Assembly: GCA_026713545.1 (NCBI GenBank)
Contig: JAPOOG010000104.1
Span: forward strand, 1 to 35,758
DNA: 35,758 nucleotides
Reading direction: 5' to 3'
From: Bryobacterales bacterium
Lineage (GTDB): Bacteria; Acidobacteriota; Terriglobia; Bryobacterales; UBA6623
Shown here: in pieces, positions 1 to 7,332 of the stretch
How positions within the stretch are numbered: the stretch's first letter is position 1
How the letters are laid out: each line of letters begins with the position of its first letter
Position numbers and translations under genes: made by a program
The notes under the pieces: model-generated
Seen by the model: only the letters and a program-made list of their open reading frames with translations
The model's database searches: none
What the model was told of the DNA's origin: nothing

Positions 1-73
1 GGAGCCGCATGGCTTGGAAACGGCGCTTCTCCAGCGCCTCAAAATCCCGCTTCACACCTTTCGGGTTGCCCAT
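1..73 (-). CDS. Transposase-like HTH protein, N-terminus only (runs off the window)
   Basis: Read on the minus strand from the ATG at 73, the first 24 codons give MGNPKGVKRDF followed by EALEKRRFQAMRL. This is the typical opening of IS630-type or orphan winged-helix transposase N-domains, where a 'RDFEALE+RR..A..L' helix precedes an HTH ('pSEVARELGV'). Only this opening is visible, because the gene leaves the window at base 1. No Shine-Dalgarno sequence or terminal inverted repeat could be fixed upstream. The call rests on about 24 residues, so the family is tentative, and a non-transposase HTH protein is possible. Confidence 0.5.
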   Translation of the reverse strand, partial: MGNPKGVKRDFEALEKRRFQAMRL

Positions 74-588
74 ACCTATATAGACGCTACCAACTACCAA
101 AAGGTGTCATAATATTTTGCGGGACTCAATAGATGTAGAAGACGAACGACTGCTCCACCTCTTCGCGCATAACGGCGGGGGCAGGACGTGGAAACTTCGA
201 TCGTGTTGAAGGGCAGGGCGGACCAAGCTTCGAACGCCATGCCCTTCAACGATATCAACCTGCTTTCCCCAGAGATTGACGGGGGAAGCAAGCGACAAGA
301 AGACCGTGATTCATATTTCTTTGGGTTCGTGATGCGAAAGGAAGAAACACATGTTAGGGCCATTATGGCTTCTTTGCGCTTCCTTGCCGTGCTCGATGGT
401 AAAGGCGGTGATTCGTGTTTCTTGATTCGTGTTTTGATACCTGTACGGACTTCTTCTCGCCAACTACTGAAACATGAAGATTAATCCTTCTGCCACGATG
501 GAGAGCATTACCAAGTTGGAGCCAACTCGGTTGATCGCCATGCAGGCAATGGGTCCAACCGGTTTCCTGCATACTTCCTTGTTCCGGT
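74..588. other. Intergenic stretch without a convincing gene
   Basis: About 515 bases between the transposase-like stub and the stop of the efflux adaptor. Open frames exist on both strands, but none shows a recognisable domain, a ribosome binding site or sensible composition. On the minus strand this is where an RND permease would follow the adaptor, and none is present. Short degenerate repeats built on CACGAA/TTCGTG occur near 309-336 and 410-434. Confidence 0.6.
410..434. repeat. Short tandem direct repeat GATTCGTGTTT
   Basis: GATTCGTGTTT occurs at 410-420 and again at 424-434 (14-base period). A looser relative lies at 309-336 (GATTCATATTTCTTTGGGTT, then CGTGAT). On the minus strand these read as AACACGAATC units. 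The copy number is too low to call a defined repeat family. Confidence 0.5.
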
Positions 589-1806
589 TTATCGCGCCAA
601 GGCGGTCCCGGTCTGTACAACCATGCCTTGAGTGACAAATTGAACGCCGCCGATGATGACCAACTGCCCGTCTTCGAGATCACCTGTTACAAAGGCCTCA
701 TCGTTTACACGCTGCAGAACGCGCACCGGGACGATACTCACCTTCTTGTCTTCACGTACCGTCCATACCTCGTTGCCCGTTTGCAGTGCCTGGCGTGGTA
801 CCCGGAAATAGCTCTGCGGTGCGAGACCCCGGATCTCTACCTCCACGAACTTGCCCACCAAAAGCGGAGGCGTGTTCCCGATGCGATGGGTCCCGTCCAC
901 CGGAACCCCCGCGGAAAAGGGATTGGGCACGCGCACAATCACGTCAATGGTTCGTGTCTGCTCGTCGATGGATACTTCAGCCCGATCGACATAGCCCCGC
1001 CAAGCATAGACTTTCTCTTCGAATCTGGCGATCACACGGGTGTTCACCCTCCGTGAGGAATCCCCTGCGCGAAGTTTCCAGAGCCCTGGGATCAAGGCAG
1101 CGCTGGCGTCGGACACGGGAACGACCACCTCGACGGCATCGGACGCGAACAGCCGCCCGACAGTCTGACCGGCGGTAACGTATTGCCCCACGTCCACCGA
1201 TTCGCCGCGTACATAGCCGTCAAAGGGCGCCCGTACTTCGGTACGGGACAGCGCCAACTTGGCGGCGGCTATCTGGACTTCCACGCGGTTCAGCTCGGCT
1301 TGTGCCGCCTTCAACTGAGGTTCCTTCAGAGCCAGGGGACCCGGCTCTCCGACCGAAGACCCCGCTTCGGTCTGCTGGCGGGAGTACTCATCGAATTCAG
1401 TGCGGGCGAACGACGCTTCTTCCTGGGCTATATAGAGCGCCACCTTCCGGGCCTCGAGATCGGCCTCCGCCTGGCGCACGCGATTGAGGTAGTCCGCTTC
1501 TTCGATGCGTAAGATGCTCTGGCCCGACTTGACATGCCCGCCACTCTGGAATCCCGGATCAAGCCAGGTGACTCTACCCGTGACCAACGGAGCAATGTCG
1601 ATTTCAGCGCTGGGCCGCACCGTTCCGGCGCCGTATACGGGGATGGCGCCCGAGCCCGCCACAACCCGAGCTGACTGTACGAACGGGATTTGGGGCGGCG
1701 GCTCGCTACGCTCCGGCTCGGGAGCCAGCGACACCAGATAATAGGCCAGGTACACTGAGCCGGCAAGGATGGCGACCGAAGCCAAAAAGCCGATTAGTTT
1801 ACCCAT
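589..1806 (-). CDS. RND efflux periplasmic adaptor (membrane fusion protein, HlyD/AcrA type)
   Basis: 405 aa. Family role: links an inner-membrane RND transporter to an outer-membrane channel for export of drugs, metals or lipids. A single N-terminal membrane anchor covers about residues 4-27. A Pro/Glu-rich linker follows, then the first half of a biotinyl-lipoyl-like domain around residues 68-105 ('IAPLVTGRVTWLDPGFQSGG'). A coiled-coil hairpin spans about 105-188 and is rich in Ala/Glu/Arg, with an SVGEPGPL break near the tip. The second lipoyl half is at about 190-220 ('VRAPFDGYV'), followed by beta-barrel and membrane-proximal segments. Length is normal. No lipobox was seen. The start is the first ATG, without a clear ribosome binding site. 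The usual partner permease should follow downstream (below 589) and is absent, so this looks like an orphan or relic of an efflux operon. The substrate cannot be inferred. Confidence 0.88.
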   Translation of the reverse strand: MGKLIGFLASVAILAGSVYLAYYLVSLAPEPERSEPPPQIPFVQSARVVAGSGAIPVYGAGTVRPSAEIDIAPLVTGRVTWLDPGFQSGGHVKSGQSILRIEEADYLNRVRQAEADLEARKVALYIAQEEASFARTEFDEYSRQQTEAGSSVGEPGPLALKEPQLKAAQAELNRVEVQIAAAKLALSRTEVRAPFDGYVRGESVDVGQYVTAGQTVGRLFASDAVEVVVPVSDASAALIPGLWKLRAGDSSRRVNTRVIARFEEKVYAWRGYVDRAEVSIDEQTRTIDVIVRVPNPFSAGVPVDGTHRIGNTPPLLVGKFVEVEIRGLAPQSYFRVPRQALQTGNEVWTVREDKKVSIVPVRVLQRVNDEAFVTGDLEDGQLVIIGGVQFVTQGMVVQTGTALAR

Positions 1807-2501
1807 GCTGATCTATTCGGAAGATATCGTTGCAGATCGGAACTGCGCTGCACGGGCGGAACCGTCAATGGAAAAGGCAGCCGGATCATGAATCGTCCTC
1901 ATACCTCCGAGGGACGGCTGAGGTGCAAGACAAGTATATCCCGGATCGCGCTCCGTCACCGTGCCGACATCAGGCCGCTGCACAGGAGTCCGGCCGATAT
2001 ACCCAACGGGAGCTTGTGGCTGAATCCGGAGGAACCGACGTGGACTCTTCGAAAATAGTCCCGAGCCAATCTCGCTCGCCAGTATCTCACGAACGGGCCG
2101 CTGAGTTGAGAATATTCATGCCAAAGAAAAGCACCGTCCTGTGACAGAAAATCGCTGAGCTGGACCGCCTATCTTACCATTGGCAAATGTGAAGCTCAGT
2201 TAGATCACTTCCGGGGAGTCGGGTTTCTGAGATTGATCGAGTGAGAGAAAGTACCGGAAGCTGCTAAAAGGCAGAGCGGTTGAGGCTTGAATGAACGGCG
2301 TCACACAGAGCCCGTAAAACCAGACCTGACCCCGGGGTGACAGCCAAGCCGGTCACGTGGATTTCTATACCCCGCACCACTTCTCCAGATGCAGCCCGCA
2401 TCGGAATTTGAGATACGATAAACAACCAGATTCTGGTATTTATGGCTACCCGATTTGCTCAGAGAGTACTGCAGCCGTCGAACCACGTGTTATCAGTGAA
2501 A
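1807..2501. other. Intergenic region between the adaptor and the Rieske oxygenase (divergent)
   Basis: About 695 bases between two divergent genes, so promoters for both should lie here. A plus-strand frame at 1830-2144 (104 codons) has no recognisable domain, biased composition and no ribosome binding site, and I do not call it. The stretch near 2325-2345 contains CCAGACCTGACCCCGGGG. That resembles the GGGGTCAGGTCT motif sometimes seen near transposase relics, but nothing else supports a mobile element. The section just before 2442 is relatively AT-rich and may hold the oxygenase promoter. Confidence 0.5.
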
Positions 2502-3590
2502 ATGCCAGCAAAAAGCACTAATCGTAAAAAGAGCCCCTTGCTTTCCCCGTTCCCTGAGGGTTGGTACTTCGTTGCCAGCCGCAAATCCATACTGAAAGAG
2601 AAGCTGATTCAAAAGACCTGGTTGGGTGAAGAAATCGTCGCCTGGTGCGACGGTGCAGGTCGCATCTGCGTGGCCGTGGCGGTCTGTCCGCATTTGGGGT
2701 CCGAGCTGGGGCCCGCTGCCGGTGGCCGAGTGAGTGACGGCTGTCTCGTCTGTCCGTTCCACGGTTACGAGTTCGACGTCAGCGGTCAATGCGTTGCCAC
2801 TCCGTTTGCCGCAGCTCCCAAGGCCGCGAAGCTAAAGGTATTCGAGACGCGGGAAGTACTTGGCATGATCTTCGCCTGGTGGGGAATCGATGGACGTCCA
2901 TCGCAATGGAGCCTTCCCGAAGACCCGCCGGCCAGTGCCGACTGGTGCGAATTGGGGTTCCGTACGCTGCGATTTGCGGGCCACCCCCAGGAAACCAGCG
3001 AGAACGCCGTGGATCTGGCGCACCTACGGTACGTGCACGGCTACGACAGTGTGCAACGGGTCGAACCGGTAACAGTGGACGGCGCTTATCTCACGAGTTG
3101 CTTTGACTTCAAACGCACCCAGACCATCGCCGGGATCATAGACATCACATTCGACGTCTCCGCCATGACCCACGTTTTAGGAACAGGCTATTCGTTCGTC
3201 GAAATTCACGAGCGCTCCATTGGAATGGATGCGCGTTTGTGGGTGCTCGCAACTCCTGTCGACGGCACGCTGATCGAACTGGTGCTGGTCAGCCAAGTAC
3301 GGCAGATGCGTAATCCGAAACGGCCGATCGTCGGATTGAGGTTCGTTCCGCTGAGATTTCGCGCCAGGATCATGAACCGAATCCTTATGACTGCGCAGAA
3401 ACAGGACGTTATGCAGGACGTAGTGATCTGGAGTCGGAAACAGTACCGATCCCGCCCGAGACTATGCCGCTCCGACGGAGAGATCGGGGTGTATCGACGC
3501 TATTGCAAACAGTTCTATCCCGATCATGAGGATTCCTTCCAGGATGGACCAGTCGACCGCGTCGCCGAGCACGGAGAGGCGCCACCATAA
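2502..3590 (+). CDS. Rieske [2Fe-2S] non-heme iron oxygenase
   Basis: 362 aa from the chosen start. Rieske oxygenases hydroxylate or desaturate aromatic or sterol-like substrates with electrons from a separate reductase. The Rieske cluster ligands are visible: C62-P-H64 and C84-P-F-H87. The mononuclear iron site follows in the C-terminal domain: 'ENAVDLAHLRYVHGY', with D171, H174 and H179. The segment 'SDGEIGVYRRYCKQFYP' near the end resembles KshA/Neverland (sterol desaturase)-type oxygenases more than classical ring-hydroxylating alpha subunits. That resemblance is by eye only, and the substrate is unknown. The frame is open from an earlier ATG at 2442. I prefer 2502 because it puts the 'FPEGWYFVA' opening near the N-terminus as in relatives, although neither start has a good ribosome binding site. 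No reductase or ferredoxin gene is adjacent. msrB follows 69 bases downstream. Confidence 0.88.
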   Translation: MPAKSTNRKKSPLLSPFPEGWYFVASRKSILKEKLIQKTWLGEEIVAWCDGAGRICVAVAVCPHLGSELGPAAGGRVSDGCLVCPFHGYEFDVSGQCVATPFAAAPKAAKLKVFETREVLGMIFAWWGIDGRPSQWSLPEDPPASADWCELGFRTLRFAGHPQETSENAVDLAHLRYVHGYDSVQRVEPVTVDGAYLTSCFDFKRTQTIAGIIDITFDVSAMTHVLGTGYSFVEIHERSIGMDARLWVLATPVDGTLIELVLVSQVRQMRNPKRPIVGLRFVPLRFRARIMNRILMTAQKQDVMQDVVIWSRKQYRSRPRLCRSDGEIGVYRRYCKQFYPDHEDSFQDGPVDRVAEHGEAPP

Positions 3591-3659
3591 AGTGAGGACA
3601 TTTCTTGAGTCACAACTTGCCGGGGGGCATCTAATGAATAGACAGCTACTGGAGGCAAG

Positions 3660-4151
3660 ATGATCAGACCGACCCGACGACAACTGACGCTCGCCGCCGC
3701 CCTTCTTGTGGGGGTGAACGCACGAGCCAAGAAGCCAAGGAGGTTCGAAGTGACGCGCACTGACGACGAGTGGCGGCAACGGCTCACCCCGAAACAATAC
3801 GCCGTGCTGCGAAAGGAAGGCACTGAGCGCCCCGGGAGCAGCCCGCTGAATCGCGAAAAGCGCCATGGCGTCTTTCATTGCGCCGGTTGCGACCTGCCGT
3901 TGTTCTCTTCCGAAACGAAGTACGAAAGCGGCACTGGTTGGCCGAGCTTCTGGAAACCACTCGACAACGCCATCGGAACTTCCGAAGACCGGTCATTCTT
4001 CATGACGCGCACCGAAGTGCATTGCCGCCGCTGCGGCGGGCATCTCGGCCACGTCTTCAATGACGGACCGCGTCCCACCGGATTGCGCTACTGCATGAAC
4101 GGCGTGGCGATGACGTTCAAGCCGGCTGACGAGGGCGCATCCGATTTCTAA
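3660..4151 (+). CDS. msrB: Peptide-methionine (R)-S-oxide reductase, exported
   Basis: 163 aa. Reduces the R-epimer of methionine sulfoxide in damaged proteins. Zinc-binding pairs C74-x2-C77 and C122-x2-C125 are present. The catalytic cysteine is C145 in 'RYCMNGVAM', and 'GTGWPSFWKP' is the classical substrate-loop motif. The N-terminus (TRRQLTLAAALLVGVNARA) is a basic-plus-hydrophobic leader that fits a Tat or Sec signal peptide, so the enzyme probably acts outside the cytoplasm. A strong GGAGG at 3651-3655 fixes the ATG at 3660. msrA follows 50 bases downstream on the same strand and is also exported, so the pair would repair both sulfoxide epimers of envelope proteins. Complete domain, normal length. 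Confidence 0.95.
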   Translation: MIRPTRRQLTLAAALLVGVNARAKKPRRFEVTRTDDEWRQRLTPKQYAVLRKEGTERPGSSPLNREKRHGVFHCAGCDLPLFSSETKYESGTGWPSFWKPLDNAIGTSEDRSFFMTRTEVHCRRCGGHLGHVFNDGPRPTGLRYCMNGVAMTFKPADEGASDF

Positions 4152-4201
4152 GCCGCGCACTGCATCGTCGCAAGATCAAACCTTACCAGGGAGGCATTCC
4201 C

Positions 4202-4816
4202 ATGCGTTTCCGCGGCATTCTCACTTTGTTCGCTATTGTTCTTTCTTCGGCAGTGGCCGTCTCGGCAGCACCAAAGCAGGATGGAACGAGCTCCGCCATT
4301 TTCGCCGGGGGGTGCTTCTGGTGCATGGAGCCGCCCTACGACAAGCTCGACGGCGTGCTCTCGACAACCTCCGGCTACACCGGCGGCTCGGAAGTCAACC
4401 CCACTTACAAGCAGGTCGCCTCGGGCAGGACCAGCCACCGCGAGGCGGTCCGCATCGAGTATGACCCCAAGCGCGTCAGCTACGAGCGCCTGCTCGAAGT
4501 CTTCTGGCGCAACATCGACCCGCTCGACGGACGCGGCCAATTTTGTGACAAGGGCCGGCACTACACGTCGGCCATCTACACGCTCGACGACGAACAATTC
4601 GCCGCCGCCCAAGCGTCCAAGGCCGAGCTGGTATCGGAAGGGAAGCTGAAGGGCGAGATCAAGACCGAGATCCTGCCGGCCGGCCCCTTCTATCCGGCCG
4701 AAGACTACCACCAGGACTACTACAAGAAGAATCCGATTCGCTACAAGTACTACCGCTGGGGGTGCGGGCGCGACGCCCGCCTGAAAAAACTCTGGGGTGG
4801 CCCAACCGACGACTGA
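4202..4816 (+). CDS. msrA: Peptide-methionine (S)-S-oxide reductase, exported
   Basis: 204 aa. Reduces the S-epimer of methionine sulfoxide. The family signature is 'FAGGCFWCMEPPYDKL', with catalytic C38 and a second cysteine at C41. 'GYTGG' and 'YHQDYYKKNP' are further conserved blocks. Residues 1-23 (basic MRFR, then a hydrophobic run ending VSAAP) form a clear Sec-type signal peptide. A GGGAGG at 4189-4194 supports the ATG at 4202. It follows msrB on the same strand with a short gap and probably shares its transcript, and perhaps that of the Rieske gene. The gene ends 54 bases before the convergent aldolase gene. No strong terminator was seen in that gap. Confidence 0.96.
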   Translation: MRFRGILTLFAIVLSSAVAVSAAPKQDGTSSAIFAGGCFWCMEPPYDKLDGVLSTTSGYTGGSEVNPTYKQVASGRTSHREAVRIEYDPKRVSYERLLEVFWRNIDPLDGRGQFCDKGRHYTSAIYTLDDEQFAAAQASKAELVSEGKLKGEIKTEILPAGPFYPAEDYHQDYYKKNPIRYKYYRWGCGRDARLKKLWGGPTDD

Positions 4817-4870
4817 TCGAACGGCCCCCCGAGCGGTGGGCTAAACCGTCAGACGGCAAAACCGGCCGGA

Positions 4871-5620
4871 TCAACCCGGCTCGCTGTGAACTTCCCGCAG
4901 CGCCGTGCCGGCCGCCGCCTGCAAGAAGCGCATGTCATTCGCAAGGTCGATGAATTGAAAACCTTGTTGGATGCGACGGGCCACGTCGGCCGCATCACTG
5001 ACGGGAAGGCCGGAAGGTTTGCCGGCTCGTTCGCATCCCTCGCGGAAGCGCTGCAAGGCCGCCTCGTGATCCGGATGCCCGGCTTCTACTCCCATCGACA
5101 TCGCCAGGTCGCCGGGCCCCAGAAAGCCCACATCCACGCCCTCGACCCGAGCGATCGCCTCGGCGTTCGCAATCCCCTCGATGTCTTCGATCTGCGGGAT
5201 GCACAGCACGAGCTCGTTCGCGACCTTCGGGTAATCAGGGCTGATCGTTCGACAACGCCCCGTACCGATCGAGCGCGTCCCGACCGGCGGATACCGCATC
5301 GCGCGGGCTACGCCAGCGGCCTGTTCCGGCGTGCTGATGTGCGGAAAGACCAAGCCCCAGGCTCCAGCGTCCAGAAGCCGTGCGATTGTCACCGGATCGT
5401 GGTCCCACGCCCGCGCCAGCGGTACGCCGCCGCGCGCTTCGATGGCGCGAAACATGTGAGCGATCGACTCCATGTCGTAAGCGGTGTGCTCGGTATCGAC
5501 GGCCAGCCAGAGGTATCCTGCGCTGACCATCACCTCCGCCGCCAGGGGTGAACCCAGATTGAGCCACGAGCCCACACTGGGCTTGCCGGCTTCAAGCGCT
5601 TCGCGAATCGGATTTTTCAT
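4871..5620 (-). CDS. HpcH/HpaI-family class II aldolase
   Basis: 249 aa. Family reaction: metal-dependent, reversible retro-aldol cleavage of 2-keto-3-deoxy sugar acids or 4-hydroxy-2-oxo acids to pyruvate plus an aldehyde. Residues match the HpaI active site: H45 in 'VDTEHTAYD' (general base), R70, metal ligands E145 ('IPQIED') and D171 ('GPGDLAMSMG'). Full length for the family. Its ATG overlaps the stop of the upstream dehydrogenase by four bases (ATGA at 5617-5620), which implies translational coupling and a shared pathway. The pair suggests sugar-acid or hydroxyacid breakdown. The true substrate could be 2-dehydro-3-deoxyglucarate, 4-hydroxy-2-oxoheptanedioate or a relative. No transporter or regulator is adjacent. 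Confidence 0.92.
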   Translation of the reverse strand: MKNPIREALEAGKPSVGSWLNLGSPLAAEVMVSAGYLWLAVDTEHTAYDMESIAHMFRAIEARGGVPLARAWDHDPVTIARLLDAGAWGLVFPHISTPEQAAGVARAMRYPPVGTRSIGTGRCRTISPDYPKVANELVLCIPQIEDIEGIANAEAIARVEGVDVGFLGPGDLAMSMGVEAGHPDHEAALQRFREGCERAGKPSGLPVSDAADVARRIQQGFQFIDLANDMRFLQAAAGTALREVHSEPG

Positions 5621-6645
5621 GAGCCTGCCTTTCCCGGAAACGAAGATCGACCGTTCCGGCCGAGGAATGCCTTGACACGCGGATGATCAAGCACCTCGGG
5701 ATTCAAGATGTGCTTCGGCTGACGGCCCTCGATGGCATCGGTAACCTGTTCGAACGTCTGGCAATCCAGCCGGGTCGTCGACTCGACCGTGATGCCGCCG
5801 TTGTGGTTCGTACAGATGATGCGGGGGTGCCCCTTGTGGATCTCGCGTGGGCCGTTCACGGGATCATCGACAACGTAATACCAAAGACGATTTTCCTCGA
5901 TCGCACGAAGAACTGCTTGGTCATCGACAAGATTGCCGCGCGAGGGGTTGATCAGAGACGCATGCGGCCGCATCGCCCGCAGCTCGTCATAACCGACGAT
6001 CGTGTCATCGCCCGAGACATGTATCGAAACCGTGTCGCATTTGCAGAACAAGTCTAGAGGGCTCTCGACCGCTTCGGCCCCGAATCTCTGCGCCAGCTCC
6101 GTGATATCCGGGCGCACGTCATAGACGAGCAACCGGCCCTTCTCCCCCAGCAACGCCTGCGCCCGCGACGCCACCTGCTGCCCAATCCGGCCAAAGCCGT
6201 ACAGCCCCAGCACCGAGCCCTGCGCGTCATACGTCCGGATGATCGAGAAGTCACCCTCGTGAGAGAGCCGGTTCAGCGTATAGAGCCGTTTGAGCGTGGC
6301 CAGCCACTGCGCAATCGTGTACTCGGCGACCGTGTCCATGTGAACCGGCGAGACCGTGATGATCACCCCGAGCTCCGTCGCGATATCGACGTTGACCTTG
6401 TCGTATCCCACGCCCCATCGGGCAATGATCCGCAGGTCTTTCGCCGCTTCATAAAAGCTACGATGGAAGAGCGCCGAGTCCGCAATCACCGCCACCACGT
6501 CCTCGGCATGCTGATCCGTCATGTTCCGGGTCGTGTATGTCTCCACATCGGAGAGTTTCGCCAGCTCCCGCGGACCGTCGCTCCGCGGTTCGGACACGAA
6601 CTCCTCGTTCTGGAAGATACGCGCGATCAGGGTCTTCTTTCGCAT
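5617..6645 (-). CDS. D-isomer-specific 2-hydroxyacid dehydrogenase (NAD-dependent)
   Basis: 342 aa. The family reduces 2-oxoacids to D-2-hydroxyacids (or the reverse) using NAD(P)H. The Rossmann glycine motif is 'GLYGFGRIG' (about 148-155). Catalytic Arg is R236 in 'NPSRGNLVD', and the catalytic His is H281 in 'TNHNGGIT'. The usual DVFxxEP stretch, which carries the catalytic Glu, reads YYVVDDPVNGP here, so the Glu appears to be replaced by Asp (D260/D261) or displaced. Start ATG at 6645 with an AGGAAGAG ribosome binding site. It is the first gene of a two-gene operon with the HpaI-type aldolase, with four-base overlap. Length is slightly above the roughly 320 aa norm. Substrate unknown. It is transcribed away from gltB across a 687-base gap. 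Confidence 0.9.
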   Translation of the reverse strand: MRKKTLIARIFQNEEFVSEPRSDGPRELAKLSDVETYTTRNMTDQHAEDVVAVIADSALFHRSFYEAAKDLRIIARWGVGYDKVNVDIATELGVIITVSPVHMDTVAEYTIAQWLATLKRLYTLNRLSHEGDFSIIRTYDAQGSVLGLYGFGRIGQQVASRAQALLGEKGRLLVYDVRPDITELAQRFGAEAVESPLDLFCKCDTVSIHVSGDDTIVGYDELRAMRPHASLINPSRGNLVDDQAVLRAIEENRLWYYVVDDPVNGPREIHKGHPRIICTNHNGGITVESTTRLDCQTFEQVTDAIEGRQPKHILNPEVLDHPRVKAFLGRNGRSSFPGKAGS

Positions 6646-7332
6646 GAACTCTTCCTATCGGATGGGGGCCACTACCGACGGCCTGCTGGTCAACCCTGAC
6701 ATCCCGTGACAGAAGCACGAGTTGTCGCTTCGGACACGGGTATCTTTCGGCGCCCTCGTGGAATCAACAGTCTACACCGGCTTTCCATTGAGAAAAAAGG
6801 CGGACTATCCGAAGGGCAAGGCTTTGCCGGGCCGGGAATCCTACTGCCAGCTTCTGTCCCGGCTTGCGGGTCGAGATCGATGACGATGCCGGGACGACGC
6901 TGAAGGCGAATCGCCCAACAAGGAGTTCGGAAGAGCACGGCGGCCTCCATGACGCCGAGCCTGAGGATCCGGCTTTCCTGCCGGCCGCCGGCAGGGTGAA
7001 GTATCATGAAACATCAGATAGGTTTCCGGGTTCTCACCGGAATTCATTCTGCTAGAATTCACTCAAGCAGAAGCTACTGGGGTAGATTCAGGTATATTAT
7101 TGAAGAAAAAAGAGTTGCCTAACAAAATCGCAAGCATTAAAAATAAGTAATACTAATAATACAACTTCCTATCTTCGCTTGCAATTATAATAATCGGGTG
7201 GTATTCTGCATAAACCCCTGCAAACGGGGGCGCCTCGATCCAGCATTCAGGGGGCTCCACCCTCGGGCGAGAGCTCAATGAGCGTGTTTTCCTGTCCTCT
7301 GGCGGCCGGAATTCGCGATTCAATCACACACA
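6646..7332. other. Divergent intergenic region upstream of gltB
   Basis: 687 bases between the hydroxyacid dehydrogenase (-) and gltB (+). No credible gene is visible in either direction. The 7080-7200 part is markedly AT-rich against the GC-rich surroundings and contains a perfect TATAAT at 7186-7191. Between it and the gltB start are short G/C hairpin candidates (CCCC at 7215-7218 paired with GGGG at 7226-7229; AGGG/CCCT around 7249-7263). These could be a transcribed leader. I do not recognise a known riboswitch. Confidence 0.5.
7186..7191 (+). promoter_or_regulatory. Candidate -10 box for gltB
   Basis: A perfect TATAAT lies in an AT-rich patch about 140 bases before the gltB start. No good TTGACA-like -35 element is found 16-18 bases upstream, so this is a composition-based guess. 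It may need an activator. Confidence 0.35.

Noticed and set aside
1830..2144. 104-codon plus-strand frame before the Rieske gene
   Set aside because: No ribosome binding site, no domain, Ser/Arg/Gln-rich chance composition.
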